Assembly: GCF_001183865.1 (NCBI RefSeq)
Contig: NZ_CP012020.1
Span: 2,723,839 to 2,787,838 of the forward strand
Direction: 5' to 3'
DNA from: Methylophilus sp. TWE2
GTDB taxonomy: Bacteria; Pseudomonadota; Gammaproteobacteria; Burkholderiales; Methylophilaceae
Length of the DNA: 64,000 bases
The notes beneath the pieces are model-generated. The model made no database searches. It was not told where the DNA came from and saw only the letters and a program-made list of their open reading frames with translations. A program made the position numbers and the translations under genes. This document shows, piece by piece, positions 12,952 through 22,975 of this stretch. How positions within the stretch are numbered: position 1 is the first letter of the stretch; every line of letters begins with the position of its first letter.

Positions 12952-14901
12952 CTAATCCTGACCGTTTTCTAAGAAACTGCGCAGACGTTCCGAGCGGGTC
13001 GGGTGACGCAGTTTACGCAGGGCCTTGGCTTCAATCTGGCGGATACGTTCGCGGGTGACGTCAAACTGTTTGCCGACTTCTTCCAGCGTGTGGTCTGTAT
13101 TCATTTCGATACCAAAGCGCATGCGCAGCACTTTGGCTTCACGTGGGGTCAGTGATTCCAGCACTTCACTGGTGGCGTCACGCAGGCTGGCGTAAACAGC
13201 TGCGTCCATCGGTGCCAGTGTGGTGTTGTCTTCAATAAAGTCACCCAAATGGCTGTCTTCGTCGTCACCAATCGGCGTTTCCATTGAGATAGGCTCTTTG
13301 CTGATTTTGAGGATTTTGCGGATTTTTTCTTCCGGCATATCCATTTTTTCAGCCAGGGTAGCCGGATCAGGTTCCAAGCCAGTTTCTTGCAAGATCTGGC
13401 GGCTGATACGGTTCATCTTGTTGATGGTTTCGATCATGTGGACCGGAATACGGATAGTACGTGCCTGGTCAGCGATAGAACGGGTGATGGCCTGGCGAAT
13501 CCACCATGTAGCATAGGTGGAGAATTTGTAACCGCGACGGTATTCAAATTTATCTACAGCCTTCATCAAGCCGATGTTGCCTTCCTGGATCAGGTCGAGG
13601 AACTGCAAACCACGGTTGGTGTATTTTTTGGCAATCGAAATCACCAGACGCAAGTTGGCCTCGATCATTTCGCGCTTGGCGCGTCGTGCACGAGCTTCGC
13701 CAGTGGTCATTTGCTTGTTGATTTCACGCAGCTCTTTGATGGGCAAGCCGACGCGGTTCTGCAAGTTTTGTAAACGCTCTTGCTGGTCGAGAATAGAGTG
13801 CCTGAAACGTTCTAAACGCTCACCATAAGCAGGTTTGCCTGCCAGCTCGTCATCGAGCCAGTTAAGATTGATTTCGTTACCGACAAAGCTCTTGATGAAT
13901 TGCTGACGCGGCATATTGGCCTTGTCTACACAAAACTCCATGATCTTGCGTTCATGCGTACGCACCTCTTCCACCATGTTGCGCACCTGGTCGCACAAGG
14001 CCTCAACCTGTTTGGCAGAGAAACGGAAGGCTGTCAGCTCATCCAGCACTTGCTGATGCAAGGTTTTGTACTCGCCATCGTTGGTGCCTTTGGCTTGGCG
14101 GATGGTGTTCATTTTTGCGTTGGCAGCACGGATGACGGCAAAGCGCGACAAGACTTCATCCTTGAGTTTGGCCAGCGCTTCGGCAGACATGGCAGACGCT
14201 TTAGCATCACTGTCCTCGTCCTCATCCTCATCTTCTTCGTCGTCGGCTTCTTCTTCCTCAACATCTGCGGCCGCCAGCGCGTCATCCAGACCCAAATCGC
14301 TGTCGATCAAACCGTCTACCAGTTCATCAACGCTCATTTCGTCTTTTTCAACCTTGTCGACCATCTCCAGCAACTGGGCGATGGTCGTTGGACAGGCTGC
14401 AATCGCCTGCACCATGTGCTTGAGGCCGTCTTCAATACGTTTGGCGATCTCAATTTCGCCCTCACGCGTCAACAGGTCAACAGTCCCCATTTCCCGCATG
14501 TACATACGTACTGGGTCAGTCGTGCGACCAAACTCAGAGTCCACGGTTGCCAAGGCCTGCTCAGCCTCTTCTGCCGCATCATCATCAGTCACTGCTGGTG
14601 GCGCATCAGACATCAGCAACACTTCAGCATCCGGCGCTTCTTCGTAGACCTGGATACCCATGTCATTGATCATGCCGATGATACTCTCGATCTGCTCGGA
14701 GTCTTGCACATCGTCCGGCAGGTGGTCATTGATTTCGGCGTAGGTCAGGTAGCCACGCTCTTTACCCAGGACAATCAGGGTTTTCAGGCGGGTACGGCGT
14801 GCCTCGGCATCCAGTGCCTGGGTAGCGGGATCTTTAGGGGTTTCGACTTCGTTGATTCCGAGTTCTTTATCTAAACTTTTATCTGCTTTGGGTCTGGCCA
14901 T
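12952..14901 (-). CDS. rpoD: RNA polymerase primary sigma factor (sigma-70)
   Basis: 649 residues from ATG 14901 (AGAGGTGG about 9 nt upstream; the frame continues to a GTG at 14913). In order: region 1.1, region 1.2 with '[21 protein letters not shown]', a very acidic insertion (about 215-235, mostly Asp/Glu), region 2 '[11 protein letters not shown]…FLDLIQEGN…[15 protein letters not shown]', region 3, and region 4 '[27 protein letters not shown]'. It directs housekeeping transcription. Last gene of the rpsU-yqeY-dnaG-rpoD set, 151 bp after dnaG, and followed by tRNA-Ile2. Confidence 0.98.
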   Translation of the reverse strand: MARPKADKSLDKELGINEVETPKDPATQALDAEARRTRLKTLIVLGKERGYLTYAEINDHLPDDVQDSEQIESIIGMINDMGIQVYEEAPDAEVLLMSDAPPAVTDDDAAEEAEQALATVDSEFGRTTDPVRMYMREMGTVDLLTREGEIEIAKRIEDGLKHMVQAIAACPTTIAQLLEMVDKVEKDEMSVDELVDGLIDSDLGLDDALAAADVEEEEADDEEDEDEDEDSDAKASAMSAEALAKLKDEVLSRFAVIRAANAKMNTIRQAKGTNDGEYKTLHQQVLDELTAFRFSAKQVEALCDQVRNMVEEVRTHERKIMEFCVDKANMPRQQFIKSFVGNEINLNWLDDELAGKPAYGERLERFRHSILDQQERLQNLQNRVGLPIKELREINKQMTTGEARARRAKREMIEANLRLVISIAKKYTNRGLQFLDLIQEGNIGLMKAVDKFEYRRGYKFSTYATWWIRQAITRSIADQARTIRIPVHMIETINKMNRISRQILQETGLEPDPATLAEKMDMPEEKIRKILKISKEPISMETPIGDDEDSHLGDFIEDNTTLAPMDAAVYASLRDATSEVLESLTPREAKVLRMRFGIEMNTDHTLEEVGKQFDVTRERIRQIEAKALRKLRHPTRSERLRSFLENGQD

Positions 14902-15052
14902 GGCCGATTCCACCTCTAAAATGGTTGTTGTCGAATGCTGATCAACACTGCTAGACAGATCATTCGATATAACATTACGGGAAACCCTTTATTTTACCAG
15001 ATTTATGCACGCTTTTTAAGCACACTCTCACGGTTTTTCGGGTGACATCAGG

Positions 15053-16792
15053 TTAGCGTTTACTGGTTAATTGCCGCAAGGCCTCACGCTCAGTCTCTGA
15101 CAGCGCAGAAAAAGGCTTTTCAGTGAGCTGCCCCAGTAGGGATTTTTCTCGCGCCATCAGCGCCATGTCTGATAGTTGGGTACATGCGCCCTCAAATTCA
15201 AGCGTAAAGTCCAGCGTCTCGTCCAATACAGACAATTCACGATGCAATTGGTGTCGCAAACCCTCTGAAATATAGGGCGTGATCATTTGCAGCAAGACCA
15301 CGGGCCGAGATTCCGGCTTGGCCATGGCAGCTTTCACCATGACGCGCAGCATCTGCTCCTCGTCACTTTCACCCGTGATTTTATCCAGCAACTCCAGCCT
15401 CGCCCATTGCGGCCGCATGAGCAACATCAAAGCCAATCGTACATGTAGCGACAGGGGCGTACGCGAACGCTGGCGCACGGCTTTCTGCTGCGTTTTAGCC
15501 GGGTTTGGCAATTTGAGCATGCGCTGCATTTCACCTCCGGCCAAACCCGTCATTTCGGCCACCTTTTTCCGAAGCAACATGGCATAACGTGGCGCCTGGA
15601 TCTGTTTAAGAATAGGCTCAGCATCATTTAAAAACTGTACCTTATCCTCTTGCGAAGCCAGCGGATTGTGCTCACTCAAATGCTGAATGATGTACTGCGA
15701 CAACGGCATGGCTTTATCCATTTCTGCCTCAAATGCTTCTTTGCCAAATTCGCGCACAAAACTATCGGGATCATGCTCGGCCGGCAAAAACAAAAAGCGC
15801 AATTTCACGCCATCTTTAATCGCCGGTAAGGCATTCATGACTGCACGCCAGGCTGCCGTACGCCCGGCCTTGTCGCCATCAAAACTGAATACAATCTCAT
15901 CGGTTTGCCGCATCAGCTTGGCGATATGAAAGGGCGTGGTGGCCGTCCCCAAGGCCGCCACCGCGTACTCAATGTCATACTGCGCCAACGCCACGACATC
16001 CATATAACCTTCCACGACCAGCACACGGCCAGCATCACGAATCGCACGTCGTGCCATAAACAAGCCATAGAGTTCATGTCCCTTTTGAAACAGCGGCGTT
16101 TCTGGTGAGTTGTAATACTTGGGGCTATCTTCAGGGTTGATCACACGTCCGCCAAACCCAATCACCTCGCCTTTTTGATTATGGATAGGGAACATGATGC
16201 GGTCACGGAAGCGGTCGTAACGGCGACCTTGCTCGTTTTGCACCACCAGGCCCGCCGTTTCCAACGGTTCGGCATCATATTGCGGAAAGACGGTTTGCAG
16301 GTTTTGCCAACCTGCCGGGGCATAGCCGATCTGGAATTTGGCCGCAACCTGCCCACTCAAGCCACGCGCCTTGAGGTAATCAATCGCCCGCGGTGATTTT
16401 TTAAGTTCGGCCTTGTAATAATTAGCCGCTTGTTGCAAGGTTTCTTGCAAACTTAACAACACTGCTTTAGAGGCAGGCGCAGGCTGATTTGGGTCACGCT
16501 GTTCTTGCGGCACAATCATACCCACCTGCTTGGCCAGGTCATGGATGGCCTCGACAAAACTCAGGCCGTTATACTCCATGAGAAAACTCAATGCCGAACC
16601 ATGCGCACCACAGCCAAAGCAGTGATAAAACTGCTTGGTCGGACTGACCGTAAAACTGGGGGATTTTTCGTTGTGAAACGGGCAACAGGCAGAGTAATTC
16701 GCCCCGGCTTTTTTCAGCGGCACTGCCTTGTCGATCACTTCGACAATATCTACGCGATTAAGCAATTCTTGAATAAAACTTTCCGGGATCAT
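15053..16792 (-). CDS. dnaG: DNA primase
   Basis: 579 residues: N-terminal CHC2 zinc finger (C37-PFH40 … C58-x2-C61), the primase core with 'RIMFPIHNQKGEVIGFGGR', a TOPRIM domain ('VVEGYMDVVAL' and 'FSFDGDKAGRTA'), and a C-terminal helicase-interacting region. It makes RNA primers at the replication fork. The start Met at 16790-16792 gives the conserved 'MIPESFIQELL' opening. It lies 77 bp after yqeY on the same strand. Confidence 0.97.
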   Translation of the reverse strand: MIPESFIQELLNRVDIVEVIDKAVPLKKAGANYSACCPFHNEKSPSFTVSPTKQFYHCFGCGAHGSALSFLMEYNGLSFVEAIHDLAKQVGMIVPQEQRDPNQPAPASKAVLLSLQETLQQAANYYKAELKKSPRAIDYLKARGLSGQVAAKFQIGYAPAGWQNLQTVFPQYDAEPLETAGLVVQNEQGRRYDRFRDRIMFPIHNQKGEVIGFGGRVINPEDSPKYYNSPETPLFQKGHELYGLFMARRAIRDAGRVLVVEGYMDVVALAQYDIEYAVAALGTATTPFHIAKLMRQTDEIVFSFDGDKAGRTAAWRAVMNALPAIKDGVKLRFLFLPAEHDPDSFVREFGKEAFEAEMDKAMPLSQYIIQHLSEHNPLASQEDKVQFLNDAEPILKQIQAPRYAMLLRKKVAEMTGLAGGEMQRMLKLPNPAKTQQKAVRQRSRTPLSLHVRLALMLLMRPQWARLELLDKITGESDEEQMLRVMVKAAMAKPESRPVVLLQMITPYISEGLRHQLHRELSVLDETLDFTLEFEGACTQLSDMALMAREKSLLGQLTEKPFSALSETEREALRQLTSKR

Positions 16793-16869
16793 AAATGCAA
16801 GTATCGCTTATGCAAGGCAAAAAACAAAGGGCGCACATGCGCCCTCTTGCTTGATGCATCAGCTGCCTA

Positions 16870-17313
16870 TCAACCCAAGGCAGCCTTGATCAGTCCAGAG
16901 ACTTTCGCCATATCGGCCTTACCGGCAACCAATGGTTTCACAGCGCCCACCACCTTGCCCATATCCTTGGCACCGGCGGCACCAGTCTCGGCCACCACTT
17001 TAGCGATAATGGCATTGATTTCTTCTTCGCTTAACTGCGCGGGCAAGTACGCTTGCAACACCGTCACTTCAAACTTCTCCTGGTCCGCCAAATCCATACG
17101 GTTGGCCCCTTCAAACGCAGCAATTGAATCACGGCGCTGTTTGAGCATTTTTTCGACTACACCCACCACAGCAGCATCATCCAACTCGATACGCTCGTCC
17201 ACTTCGCGCTGCTTGATCGCCGCTTGCAGCAAACGGATCACGCCCAGTTTTTGCATGTCTTTGGCACGCATGGCAGTTTTCATGTCGTCGGAGATTTGTG
17301 CTTTCAGGCTCAT
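16870..17313 (-). CDS. yqeY: GatB/YqeY domain protein
   Basis: 147 residues from ATG 17313, the conserved 'MSLKxQIxxDMKxAMRAKD' start; upstream in-frame sequence is not part of the family. It is all-helical and matches the C-terminal tRNA-interacting domain of the GatB amidotransferase subunit, alone. Its exact role is undefined. It stands in the standard betaproteobacterial position between rpsU and dnaG. Confidence 0.93.
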   Translation of the reverse strand: MSLKAQISDDMKTAMRAKDMQKLGVIRLLQAAIKQREVDERIELDDAAVVGVVEKMLKQRRDSIAAFEGANRMDLADQEKFEVTVLQAYLPAQLSEEEINAIIAKVVAETGAAGAKDMGKVVGAVKPLVAGKADMAKVSGLIKAALG

Positions 17314-17429
17314 AGCGTGTCTTAGTCCGGATAAATGTGGGCTGCATAAATAGCTAAAGGTTGCGGAAACCCACAACCTTCGCTTCATCGGTTAACCACG
17401 ATATGGCTAACCGTTCACCCACTAAAAAA

Positions 17430-17642
17430 TTAGTAGAGTTTTGTTGGCAACTGTTGGTTGCGCAGACGGCGGTATTGACGCTTAACCGCAGCAGCCGCTT
17501 TACGCTTACGCTCCCAAGTTGGCTTCTCGTAGAACTCGCGTGCACGCAAGTCGTTCAACAAACCGGTTTTCTCAATCAAACGCTTGAAACGGCGCATTGC
17601 AACGTCAAACGGTTCGTTCTCTTTCACACGAATAGCGGTCAT
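17430..17642 (-). CDS. rpsU: Ribosomal protein bS21
   Basis: 70 residues, Arg/Lys-rich: '[22 protein letters not shown]…[14 protein letters not shown]'. It is a small-subunit protein that helps start-site recognition. First gene of the macromolecular-synthesis operon rpsU-yqeY-dnaG-rpoD. The 138-bp divergent gap to tsaD must contain both promoters. Confidence 0.97.
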   Translation of the reverse strand: MTAIRVKENEPFDVAMRRFKRLIEKTGLLNDLRAREFYEKPTWERKRKAAAAVKRQYRRLRNQQLPTKLY

Positions 17643-17780
17643 GTAAATCCCTATCCTTCAAATATTGGTTAGACAATGGTGCTTGCGGATTGATGCAGCA
17701 CTGAAAACCGCGTATTCTATCGCGCTTATTTGGATTTATCAATCCTTTCTACAAAAAATTGTATACGGGTCTGGTGTTAG

Positions 17781-18803
17781 ATGTTGGTATTAGGCATTGA
17801 ATCTTCTTGTGATGAAACCGGCGTGGCGCTTTACGACACACGCCGCGGATTGCTGGCGCACGCCCTGCACTCGCAGATTGACATGCACGCCGCTTATGGC
17901 GGCGTGGTGCCTGAACTGGCTTCACGAGACCATATCCGCCGCGCGCTCCCCCTGACGCAGCAAGTGCTGATACAAGCAGATAAGACGCTACAAGACATCG
18001 AAGGCATTGCCTACACCCAAGGTCCAGGCCTGGCTGGTGCTTTATTGGTAGGCACCAGCATCGCACAATCGCTGGCCATGGCGCTGAATGTCCCCTCTAT
18101 TGGTGTGCACCATCTGGAAGGCCATTTACTGGCACCCATGCTGGAAGAAAACCCGCCCGCATTCCCTTTTGTTGCGCTACTGGTTTCAGGCGGACATAGC
18201 CAACTCATGCGCGTAGACGGCATCGGTCAATACGAATTATTGGGCGATACGCTGGATGATGCCGCCGGCGAAGCGTTTGATAAAACTGCCAAACTGTTGG
18301 GTTTAGGTTACCCTGGCGGCCCGGCGGTTTCCAAACTGGCAGACCAAGGCAAGCCACATTTCCAGCTACCGCGTCCCATGCTTAACAGCCCTGATTTAAA
18401 CTTTAGTTTTAGCGGCCTGAAAACAGCCGTGCTGACATTGGTGAACAACCAGCCTGAACTGGACCCTGAAATAATTAAAGATATTGCCTGGGAGTTTCAG
18501 GAATCTGTCACCGAGATATTGGTGCATAAATGCATAAAAGCGCTCAAACAAACCAAACTGAAACGTCTGGTGGTTTCGGGTGGCGTGGGTGCAAACAAAC
18601 GGCTGCGGACAAGATTAAATGAAGCCACTGCCAAACGCGGCTTTAGTGTGAGCTATCCCAGATTGGAATTCTGCACTGACAATGGTGCCATGATTGCTTT
18701 TGCAGGCGCCATGCGCCTGCATGCTATGCAAACAGGCAAGCAGGATTACAGCTTTAGCATCCGGCCGCGCTGGGGTTTGTCTGAGCTCAAAGCTCCTGCT
18801 TAA
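17781..18803 (+). CDS. tsaD: tRNA N6-threonylcarbamoyladenosine transferase
   Basis: 340 residues, ASKHA fold: '[16 protein letters not shown]' at the N-terminus, the metal-binding 'HHLEGH' motif and 'VSGGHSQL', and '[13 protein letters not shown]' near the end. With TsaB, TsaC and TsaE it adds the threonylcarbamoyl group at A37 of ANN-decoding tRNAs. It is transcribed divergently from rpsU and convergent with plsY, whose stop codon is 12 bp away. Confidence 0.97.
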   Translation: MLVLGIESSCDETGVALYDTRRGLLAHALHSQIDMHAAYGGVVPELASRDHIRRALPLTQQVLIQADKTLQDIEGIAYTQGPGLAGALLVGTSIAQSLAMALNVPSIGVHHLEGHLLAPMLEENPPAFPFVALLVSGGHSQLMRVDGIGQYELLGDTLDDAAGEAFDKTAKLLGLGYPGGPAVSKLADQGKPHFQLPRPMLNSPDLNFSFSGLKTAVLTLVNNQPELDPEIIKDIAWEFQESVTEILVHKCIKALKQTKLKRLVVSGGVGANKRLRTRLNEATAKRGFSVSYPRLEFCTDNGAMIAFAGAMRLHAMQTGKQDYSFSIRPRWGLSELKAPA

Positions 18804-18815
18804 ATCTTAGCCAGA

Positions 18816-19427
18816 TTATTTTTTGCCAAATCGGCTCTCAGTCCCCGCGAGCAGTTTCTCAATATTGGACTGATGGCGAATAATCAAAAACGCTGACATC
18901 ACCACCACAACCGCCACATATACCGGGTAAGGTGACAAGAACTGCCAGGCAATCACAGGTGCCAATACAGCAGCGACCAGGGCAGACAAGGAAGAAATAC
19001 GGCTGATTAAGAACACCGCCACCCAGACGGCAACCACACTCAACGCCAGCCAGCCCGAAAAGGCAATCATCACACCCAGCGCCGTCGCCACCCCTTTACC
19101 CCCTTTAAACTTATGGTAAATCGGGTACAAGTGGCCAATAAACACCGCCAACCCCACGAGCGCCACCACATCCATGAGCATGCCAGCCTGCAACGCCAAC
19201 CAAGTCGGTAGCCAACCTTTAAAGGCATCCCCCAGCAAAGTCAAAATCGCGGCGGATTTTTTACCACTCCGCGCCACATTGGTCGCACCGATATTGCCGC
19301 TGCCCACGGTACGCGGATCAGGCAGGCGATACAGCTTGCTGATGATGATGCCAAAGGCAATTGAGCCTATCAGGTAAGCTGCTACTATCCAGACCAATGC
19401 TTCAATATCAAAACCAATTTCGTTCAT
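18816..19427 (-). CDS. plsY: Acyl-phosphate:glycerol-3-phosphate acyltransferase
   Basis: 203 residues from ATG 19427. Five or six transmembrane helices with the conserved PlsY loops: 'GSGNIGATNVAR', 'GHLYPIYHKFKGGKGVATALG' and 'IRHQSNI'. It transfers the acyl group from acyl-phosphate to glycerol-3-phosphate, the first step in making phospholipids. The reading frame extends upstream, but homologues start here. Divergent from folB with a gap of 110 bp. Confidence 0.96.
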   Translation of the reverse strand: MNEIGFDIEALVWIVAAYLIGSIAFGIIISKLYRLPDPRTVGSGNIGATNVARSGKKSAAILTLLGDAFKGWLPTWLALQAGMLMDVVALVGLAVFIGHLYPIYHKFKGGKGVATALGVMIAFSGWLALSVVAVWVAVFLISRISSLSALVAAVLAPVIAWQFLSPYPVYVAVVVVMSAFLIIRHQSNIEKLLAGTESRFGKK

Positions 19428-19537
19428 GCGTTTAATTCCACTGAAGTGCAGCCGCTTATGCCAGCCACTGCACGATGTTGTATGATGCCGAATCATACTG
19501 GATTCCGGCCTGCGCGGAAATAAAAGGACACTGATTC

Positions 19538-19891
19538 ATGGACACAATTTTTCTCGAACAAGTCAAAGTGCAAACCAAACTGGGCGTGCCGGAATGGGAA
19601 CGCACCCTCCCGCAAACTGTGATCCTGGATATTGAAATTGGCTATGATTTCAGTAAAGCCTGCCAAAGTGATGCGATTGAAAATACGATAGATTACGGCC
19701 TTGTAGTCGCGCGCATACGGGAGACATTAGCCGAGCATAGTTTCAAGCTTGTTGAGGCCTTGGGTGAGCATGTTTGCCAACTCATTTTGAAAGAATTTAA
19801 GGCGCAGAATGTGAAATTGAAAGTGAGTAAGCCGGGGATATTGCCGGGGTTAAAAGCATTGGGGGTGGTGATGGAGAGAGATCAAAAATGA
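19538..19891 (+). CDS. folB: Dihydroneopterin aldolase
   Basis: 117 residues: 'DTIFLEQVKVQTKLGVPEWER', 'NTIDYGLVVARI' with the active-site Tyr, and 'HSFKLVEALGEHVC' with the conserved Glu. It converts dihydroneopterin to hydroxymethyl-dihydropterin in folate synthesis. The C-terminus 'VKLKVSKPGILPGLKALGVVMERD' is typical. Its stop codon overlaps the start of the following AT-rich gene (ATGA). Confidence 0.95.
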   Translation: MDTIFLEQVKVQTKLGVPEWERTLPQTVILDIEIGYDFSKACQSDAIENTIDYGLVVARIRETLAEHSFKLVEALGEHVCQLILKEFKAQNVKLKVSKPGILPGLKALGVVMERDQK

Positions 19892-20820
19892 CTGCGATAG
19901 CTTGTCCGATTTGCGGAACCAATGCTCAAGACTACACAAAACCTGAATATGACGGAAAATCTGTAGGCTGTAGAAGGTGCGGAAATTTTTCAATTTCTGG
20001 AACTGCAATTGCTATGTGGTCTCGTTCTAATAAAAGAATGGTAGCAAATGCTTCTGGCTGGATTAGAAAAAATCAGAATATAGCCCTAACAAGTGAGAAT
20101 ATAAATTTTTTAAAAGGGCTCAAGACCCCAAGCCTCAATGAACGCGCAATGAGTATTTTGCAATACATAGCAGATGAGACAATTGATTTATCTAGTAAAT
20201 TTTTTGTTGAGTCTTTGATTACCGATGGTTTACATGCAATTTCTTGCTCTGTAAGTCCAAATGAACTGGACTACTTACTACGAACCTATCTCAAAGATGA
20301 GCTAGGGTTTATTAGCATAGAGAGCACTGTAAATCGTTTTATAGACGGTCAATTCAATTATGAAGTTGCAATAACACCAAAGGGATATAGCTATCTAGAT
20401 GGGCTTGCTAGGGTAAATTTAGAGAGCAGGATTGGTTTTTGCGCTATGTGGTTCGATAAAAGTGTTCTTCCAATTTGGACCAGTGCTATAGAACCAGCAA
20501 TTAAAGATGCAGGCTACGAGCCAAAAAGAATAGACAGTCATCAACACAACAATCGAATAGATGATGAAATAATTGCCATGTTACGTCGTAGCAAGTTCGT
20601 AATAGCGGATTTTACGGGGCAGAGAGGTGGCGTTTATTTTGAGGCAGGCTTTGCTTTAGGTTTAGGACTGCCAGTTATTTGGACTTGTAAAAAACAAGAT
20701 TTAAGCAATGTGCACTTCGATAACCGCCAATATAACTTTGTATTATGGGAAGAAGATAATCTCAAAGAATTCAAAGTGGCGATTCAAAATCGGATAGAAG
20801 CTACAATTGGCCGTGGTTAA
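19888..20820 (+). CDS. Zinc-ribbon / nucleoside 2-deoxyribosyltransferase-like protein
   Basis: 310 residues. N-terminal zinc ribbon (C6-x2-C9, C28-x2-C31), a central region of unknown fold, and a C-terminal deoxyribosyltransferase-like Rossmann domain (about 180-310). Visible there are 'FVIADFTGQRGGVYFEAGFALG', with E252 in the position of the family's catalytic Glu, and 'LPVIWTCKK'. Related domains remove bases from nucleosides or nucleotides and occur in phage-defence and signalling genes. Base composition is clearly AT-richer than the neighbours, and the start overlaps the folB stop by 4 bp. This points to a horizontally acquired gene placed at the end of a housekeeping unit. True substrate unknown. 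Confidence 0.75.
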   Translation: MTAIACPICGTNAQDYTKPEYDGKSVGCRRCGNFSISGTAIAMWSRSNKRMVANASGWIRKNQNIALTSENINFLKGLKTPSLNERAMSILQYIADETIDLSSKFFVESLITDGLHAISCSVSPNELDYLLRTYLKDELGFISIESTVNRFIDGQFNYEVAITPKGYSYLDGLARVNLESRIGFCAMWFDKSVLPIWTSAIEPAIKDAGYEPKRIDSHQHNNRIDDEIIAMLRRSKFVIADFTGQRGGVYFEAGFALGLGLPVIWTCKKQDLSNVHFDNRQYNFVLWEEDNLKEFKVAIQNRIEATIGRG

Positions 20821-20904
20821 TCAACAACGGTAACCATCCCTATCAAATCTATTAGATAAATCAATTTCATTCCTGGAGCTCATATGGACGTCCGTTTTAG
20901 TGCA

Positions 20905-20970
20905 TACCCTTTCGCAACTAAGCATGTATTGCAGTCACCATGTATTTCCTCTTTCGTGGGAATGACGCTC
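20905..20970 (-). repeat. Degenerate dispersed-repeat-like sequence
   Basis: Minus strand reads GCGTCATTCCCACGAAAGAGG and then CATGGTGACTGCAATAC. This resembles the short 'CGTCATTCCCGCGAAAGCGGGAATCCA' repeats scattered through many betaproteobacterial genomes, here with a decayed palindrome. It sits in the 155-bp gap between the deoxyribosyltransferase-like gene and xerD. I see no gene or terminator there. Confidence 0.3.
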
Positions 20971-20975
20971 ATACA

Positions 20976-21893
20976 TTACCCTCTCGGATGATGCACCTTA
21001 TGCAGTTGCTGCAACCTTTCCCTCGCTACATGCGTATAAATCTGCGTCGTCGAAATATCTGCATGGCCGAGCAACATTTGCACTACCCGTAAATCCGCGC
21101 CATGATTGAGCAAATGGGTGGCAAACGCATGGCGTAACACATGCGGGCTAATATGTTGTGAGATGCCAGCTTGCAAAGCATAGCGCTGGATAATGTGCCA
21201 GAACGCATGCCGTGTCATGGCATCACCCCGCGTGGTGACAAATACCGCGTCACTCAAGCTGCCTTTTAAAATCTCGGGGCGTGCCATCGTCAGATAACGG
21301 TCTATCCACTCCGCAGCTTCTTGTCCCATCGGCACCAGCCGCGTTTTACTGCCTTTGCCAGTCACACGCACTACGCCATCTTGCGTGCTGACTTCGGCAA
21401 TGGTCACATTCACCAGCTCCGAAACGCGCAAGCCACTGGCATATAACAACTCCAGCATCGCCCGGTCTCGCATGCCTAGCGGCGTATTCACATCCGGTGC
21501 ATGCAATAAATCTTCCACTTGCGATTCACTTAAGGTTTTGGGGAGCTGCTTGGGCATTTTAGGTGCCTCTATATGCAGCGTGGGGTCTTGCTTGATCAAA
21601 TTAGCCGCTAAGGCGTAGCGGTAAAAACGTCTCAGCGTCGCAATCAAGCGGTTAATACTGCGGACTTTCACCAGCGGAAAGCGATGTGCCAGATACTCCT
21701 GCAAATGATGCGACTGTACGTCCCATACTCCTAAAGCCTGCTTGCCACACCACTCGACAAAGCCTTTTAGATCATTGCGGTAGCTGGATAAGGTGTTGGC
21801 TGACAGGCCATCTTCCAGCCAGAGCTGGTCGATAAAGGTATCAATCTCGGGGACATTTGGCGTGGCCGCCACAGACTTTTTTTTCTGCTGCAT
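20976..21893 (-). CDS. xerD: Site-specific tyrosine recombinase XerD
   Basis: 305 residues: N-terminal SAM-like core-binding domain ('FIDQLWLEDGLSANTLSSYRNDL'), then the catalytic domain with Arg in 'SGLRVSEL', Lys, 'HVLRHAFATHLLNHG' and the nucleophile Tyr in 'STTQIYTHV'. The 'HGADLRVVQMLLGHADISTTQIYTHV' block is the XerD rather than XerC form. With XerC it resolves chromosome dimers at dif and should not be mistaken for a mobile-element integrase. It starts 5 bp after ogt. Confidence 0.94.
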   Translation of the reverse strand: MQQKKKSVAATPNVPEIDTFIDQLWLEDGLSANTLSSYRNDLKGFVEWCGKQALGVWDVQSHHLQEYLAHRFPLVKVRSINRLIATLRRFYRYALAANLIKQDPTLHIEAPKMPKQLPKTLSESQVEDLLHAPDVNTPLGMRDRAMLELLYASGLRVSELVNVTIAEVSTQDGVVRVTGKGSKTRLVPMGQEAAEWIDRYLTMARPEILKGSLSDAVFVTTRGDAMTRHAFWHIIQRYALQAGISQHISPHVLRHAFATHLLNHGADLRVVQMLLGHADISTTQIYTHVARERLQQLHKVHHPRG

Positions 21894-21898
21894 CGGTG

Positions 21899-22375
21899 TT
21901 ACTGACTACGTTGCTCATGTGCCAGCAACCAGCGCTTAATCTCTAACCCACCTGCAATGCCTTGCATAAAGCCACCCAAACCGTTGCTGGCAACGATACG
22001 GTGACAGGGATTAAACAAAGGTAATGGATTGGCGCCGCAGGCATTGGCCACGGCTCGCGGACCAGAACCAACGGCTGCGGCTAGCTGGCTGTAAGTCCAG
22101 GTTTCACCGACAGGAATCGTGCGCATGGCCTGCCAAACCCGTTGCTGAAAGGCTGTACCGCGACTGGACTGAATGGGCTGCCAGGCAATACGCGGATTCT
22201 CCAGATAGGCTGCCACCTGGTCTGCCACTACTTGCGCACGGGGATTAGGGTTGGCTTTGAGCGGCAAGGCATGTAGTAGAAACTGAAGCACCTCGCCTGT
22301 CTCATCACTGCGCACACCGACAAAGCCAAAGGGCGCAGGCACTAATGCATCGAGTTCATCATGAAGACTTTTCAT
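21899..22375 (-). CDS. ogt: O6-methylguanine-DNA methyltransferase
   Basis: 158 residues. C-terminal methyltransferase domain with helix-turn-helix 'TYSQLAAAVGSGPRAVANACGANP', the active-site 'PCHRIV' and 'LGGFMQGIAGGLEIKRWLLAHE'. It repairs O6-alkylguanine by irreversible transfer to its own Cys. There is no fused Ada regulatory domain. No clear Shine-Dalgarno precedes the ATG. It is probably co-transcribed with xerD. Confidence 0.92.
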   Translation of the reverse strand: MKSLHDELDALVPAPFGFVGVRSDETGEVLQFLLHALPLKANPNPRAQVVADQVAAYLENPRIAWQPIQSSRGTAFQQRVWQAMRTIPVGETWTYSQLAAAVGSGPRAVANACGANPLPLFNPCHRIVASNGLGGFMQGIAGGLEIKRWLLAHEQRSQ

Positions 22376-22447
22376 GTAGGTATTTAACTGTAATCTTGCG
22401 CAGGTTGCAACTTAAATACCACCAGATACATGGCTGCAAACGGCAAT

Positions 22448-22477
22448 AAAAAAGCCCTTCAAAAGAAGGGCTTTTTT
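22448..22477. terminator. Strong terminator after rplS
   Basis: AAAAAAGCCCTTC, loop AAAA, GAAGGGCTTTTTT: 13-bp stem, symmetrical with T runs both ways. It lies 14 bp past the rplS stop codon and ends the rpsP-rimM-trmD-rplS operon. Confidence 0.92.
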
Positions 22478-22491
22478 GTGCAACGCTTGAA

Positions 22492-22881
22492 TTAAGAGTT
22501 GTCTGCTGCGATTTCTTTTTCGCGAGCAACCAGTTTCTCTTTAATACGTGCAGATTTACCTGAACGCTCACGCAAGTAGTACAGTTTAGCGCGACGCACG
22601 TCACCACGGCGTTTCACTTCGATAGAAGCGATTTGTGGAGAGTAAGTCTGGAATGTACGCTCAACACCTTCACCGGAAGAGATTTTACGCACGATAAATG
22701 ATGAGTTCAGACCTTTGTTACGTTTAGCGATAACCACGCCTTCGTAAGCCTGTACACGTTTACGAGTACCTTCAACCACGTTTACACCTACAACCACGGT
22801 GTCGCCTGGCGCGAAGTCAGGGATGGTTTTGTTCAAGCGAGCAATTTCTTCTTGCTCTAACATTTTGATAATGTCTGCCAT
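22492..22881 (-). CDS. rplS: Ribosomal protein bL19
   Basis: 129 residues; '[33 protein letters not shown]', '[21 protein letters not shown]' and '[27 protein letters not shown]' are all typical. It is a large-subunit protein at the 30S interface. Last gene of rpsP-rimM-trmD-rplS, 94 bp after trmD, followed by a strong terminator. Confidence 0.98.
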   Translation of the reverse strand: MADIIKMLEQEEIARLNKTIPDFAPGDTVVVGVNVVEGTRKRVQAYEGVVIAKRNKGLNSSFIVRKISSGEGVERTFQTYSPQIASIEVKRRGDVRRAKLYYLRERSGKSARIKEKLVAREKEIAADNS

Positions 22882-22975
22882 GTCAGTTCCTTTTAATTGT
22901 AAAGTGGCTCGTTCCTACTCCCAAGTCACTGATTCAAACTGCGCGTGTTATCTACTGCGTTGCGCGGTGCTTAAC

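Noticed and set aside
13900..14874. 324-residue frame on the plus strand opposite rpoD
   Set aside because: It is antisense to a certain gene, has His/Phe-rich composition produced by the rpoD codon pattern, no ribosome site and no recognisable domain.
20976..21893. Tyrosine recombinase as a mobile-element integrase
   Set aside because: The sequence carries the XerD-specific C-terminal block and lies in a housekeeping context next to ogt, so it is the chromosomal dimer-resolution enzyme.
22912..22960. TCCTAC near 22912 as a further copy of the regional element
   Set aside because: Only the hexamer matches; TCAG and GAT are not at the required spacing, and it lies between trmD and rplS inside a ribosomal operon.
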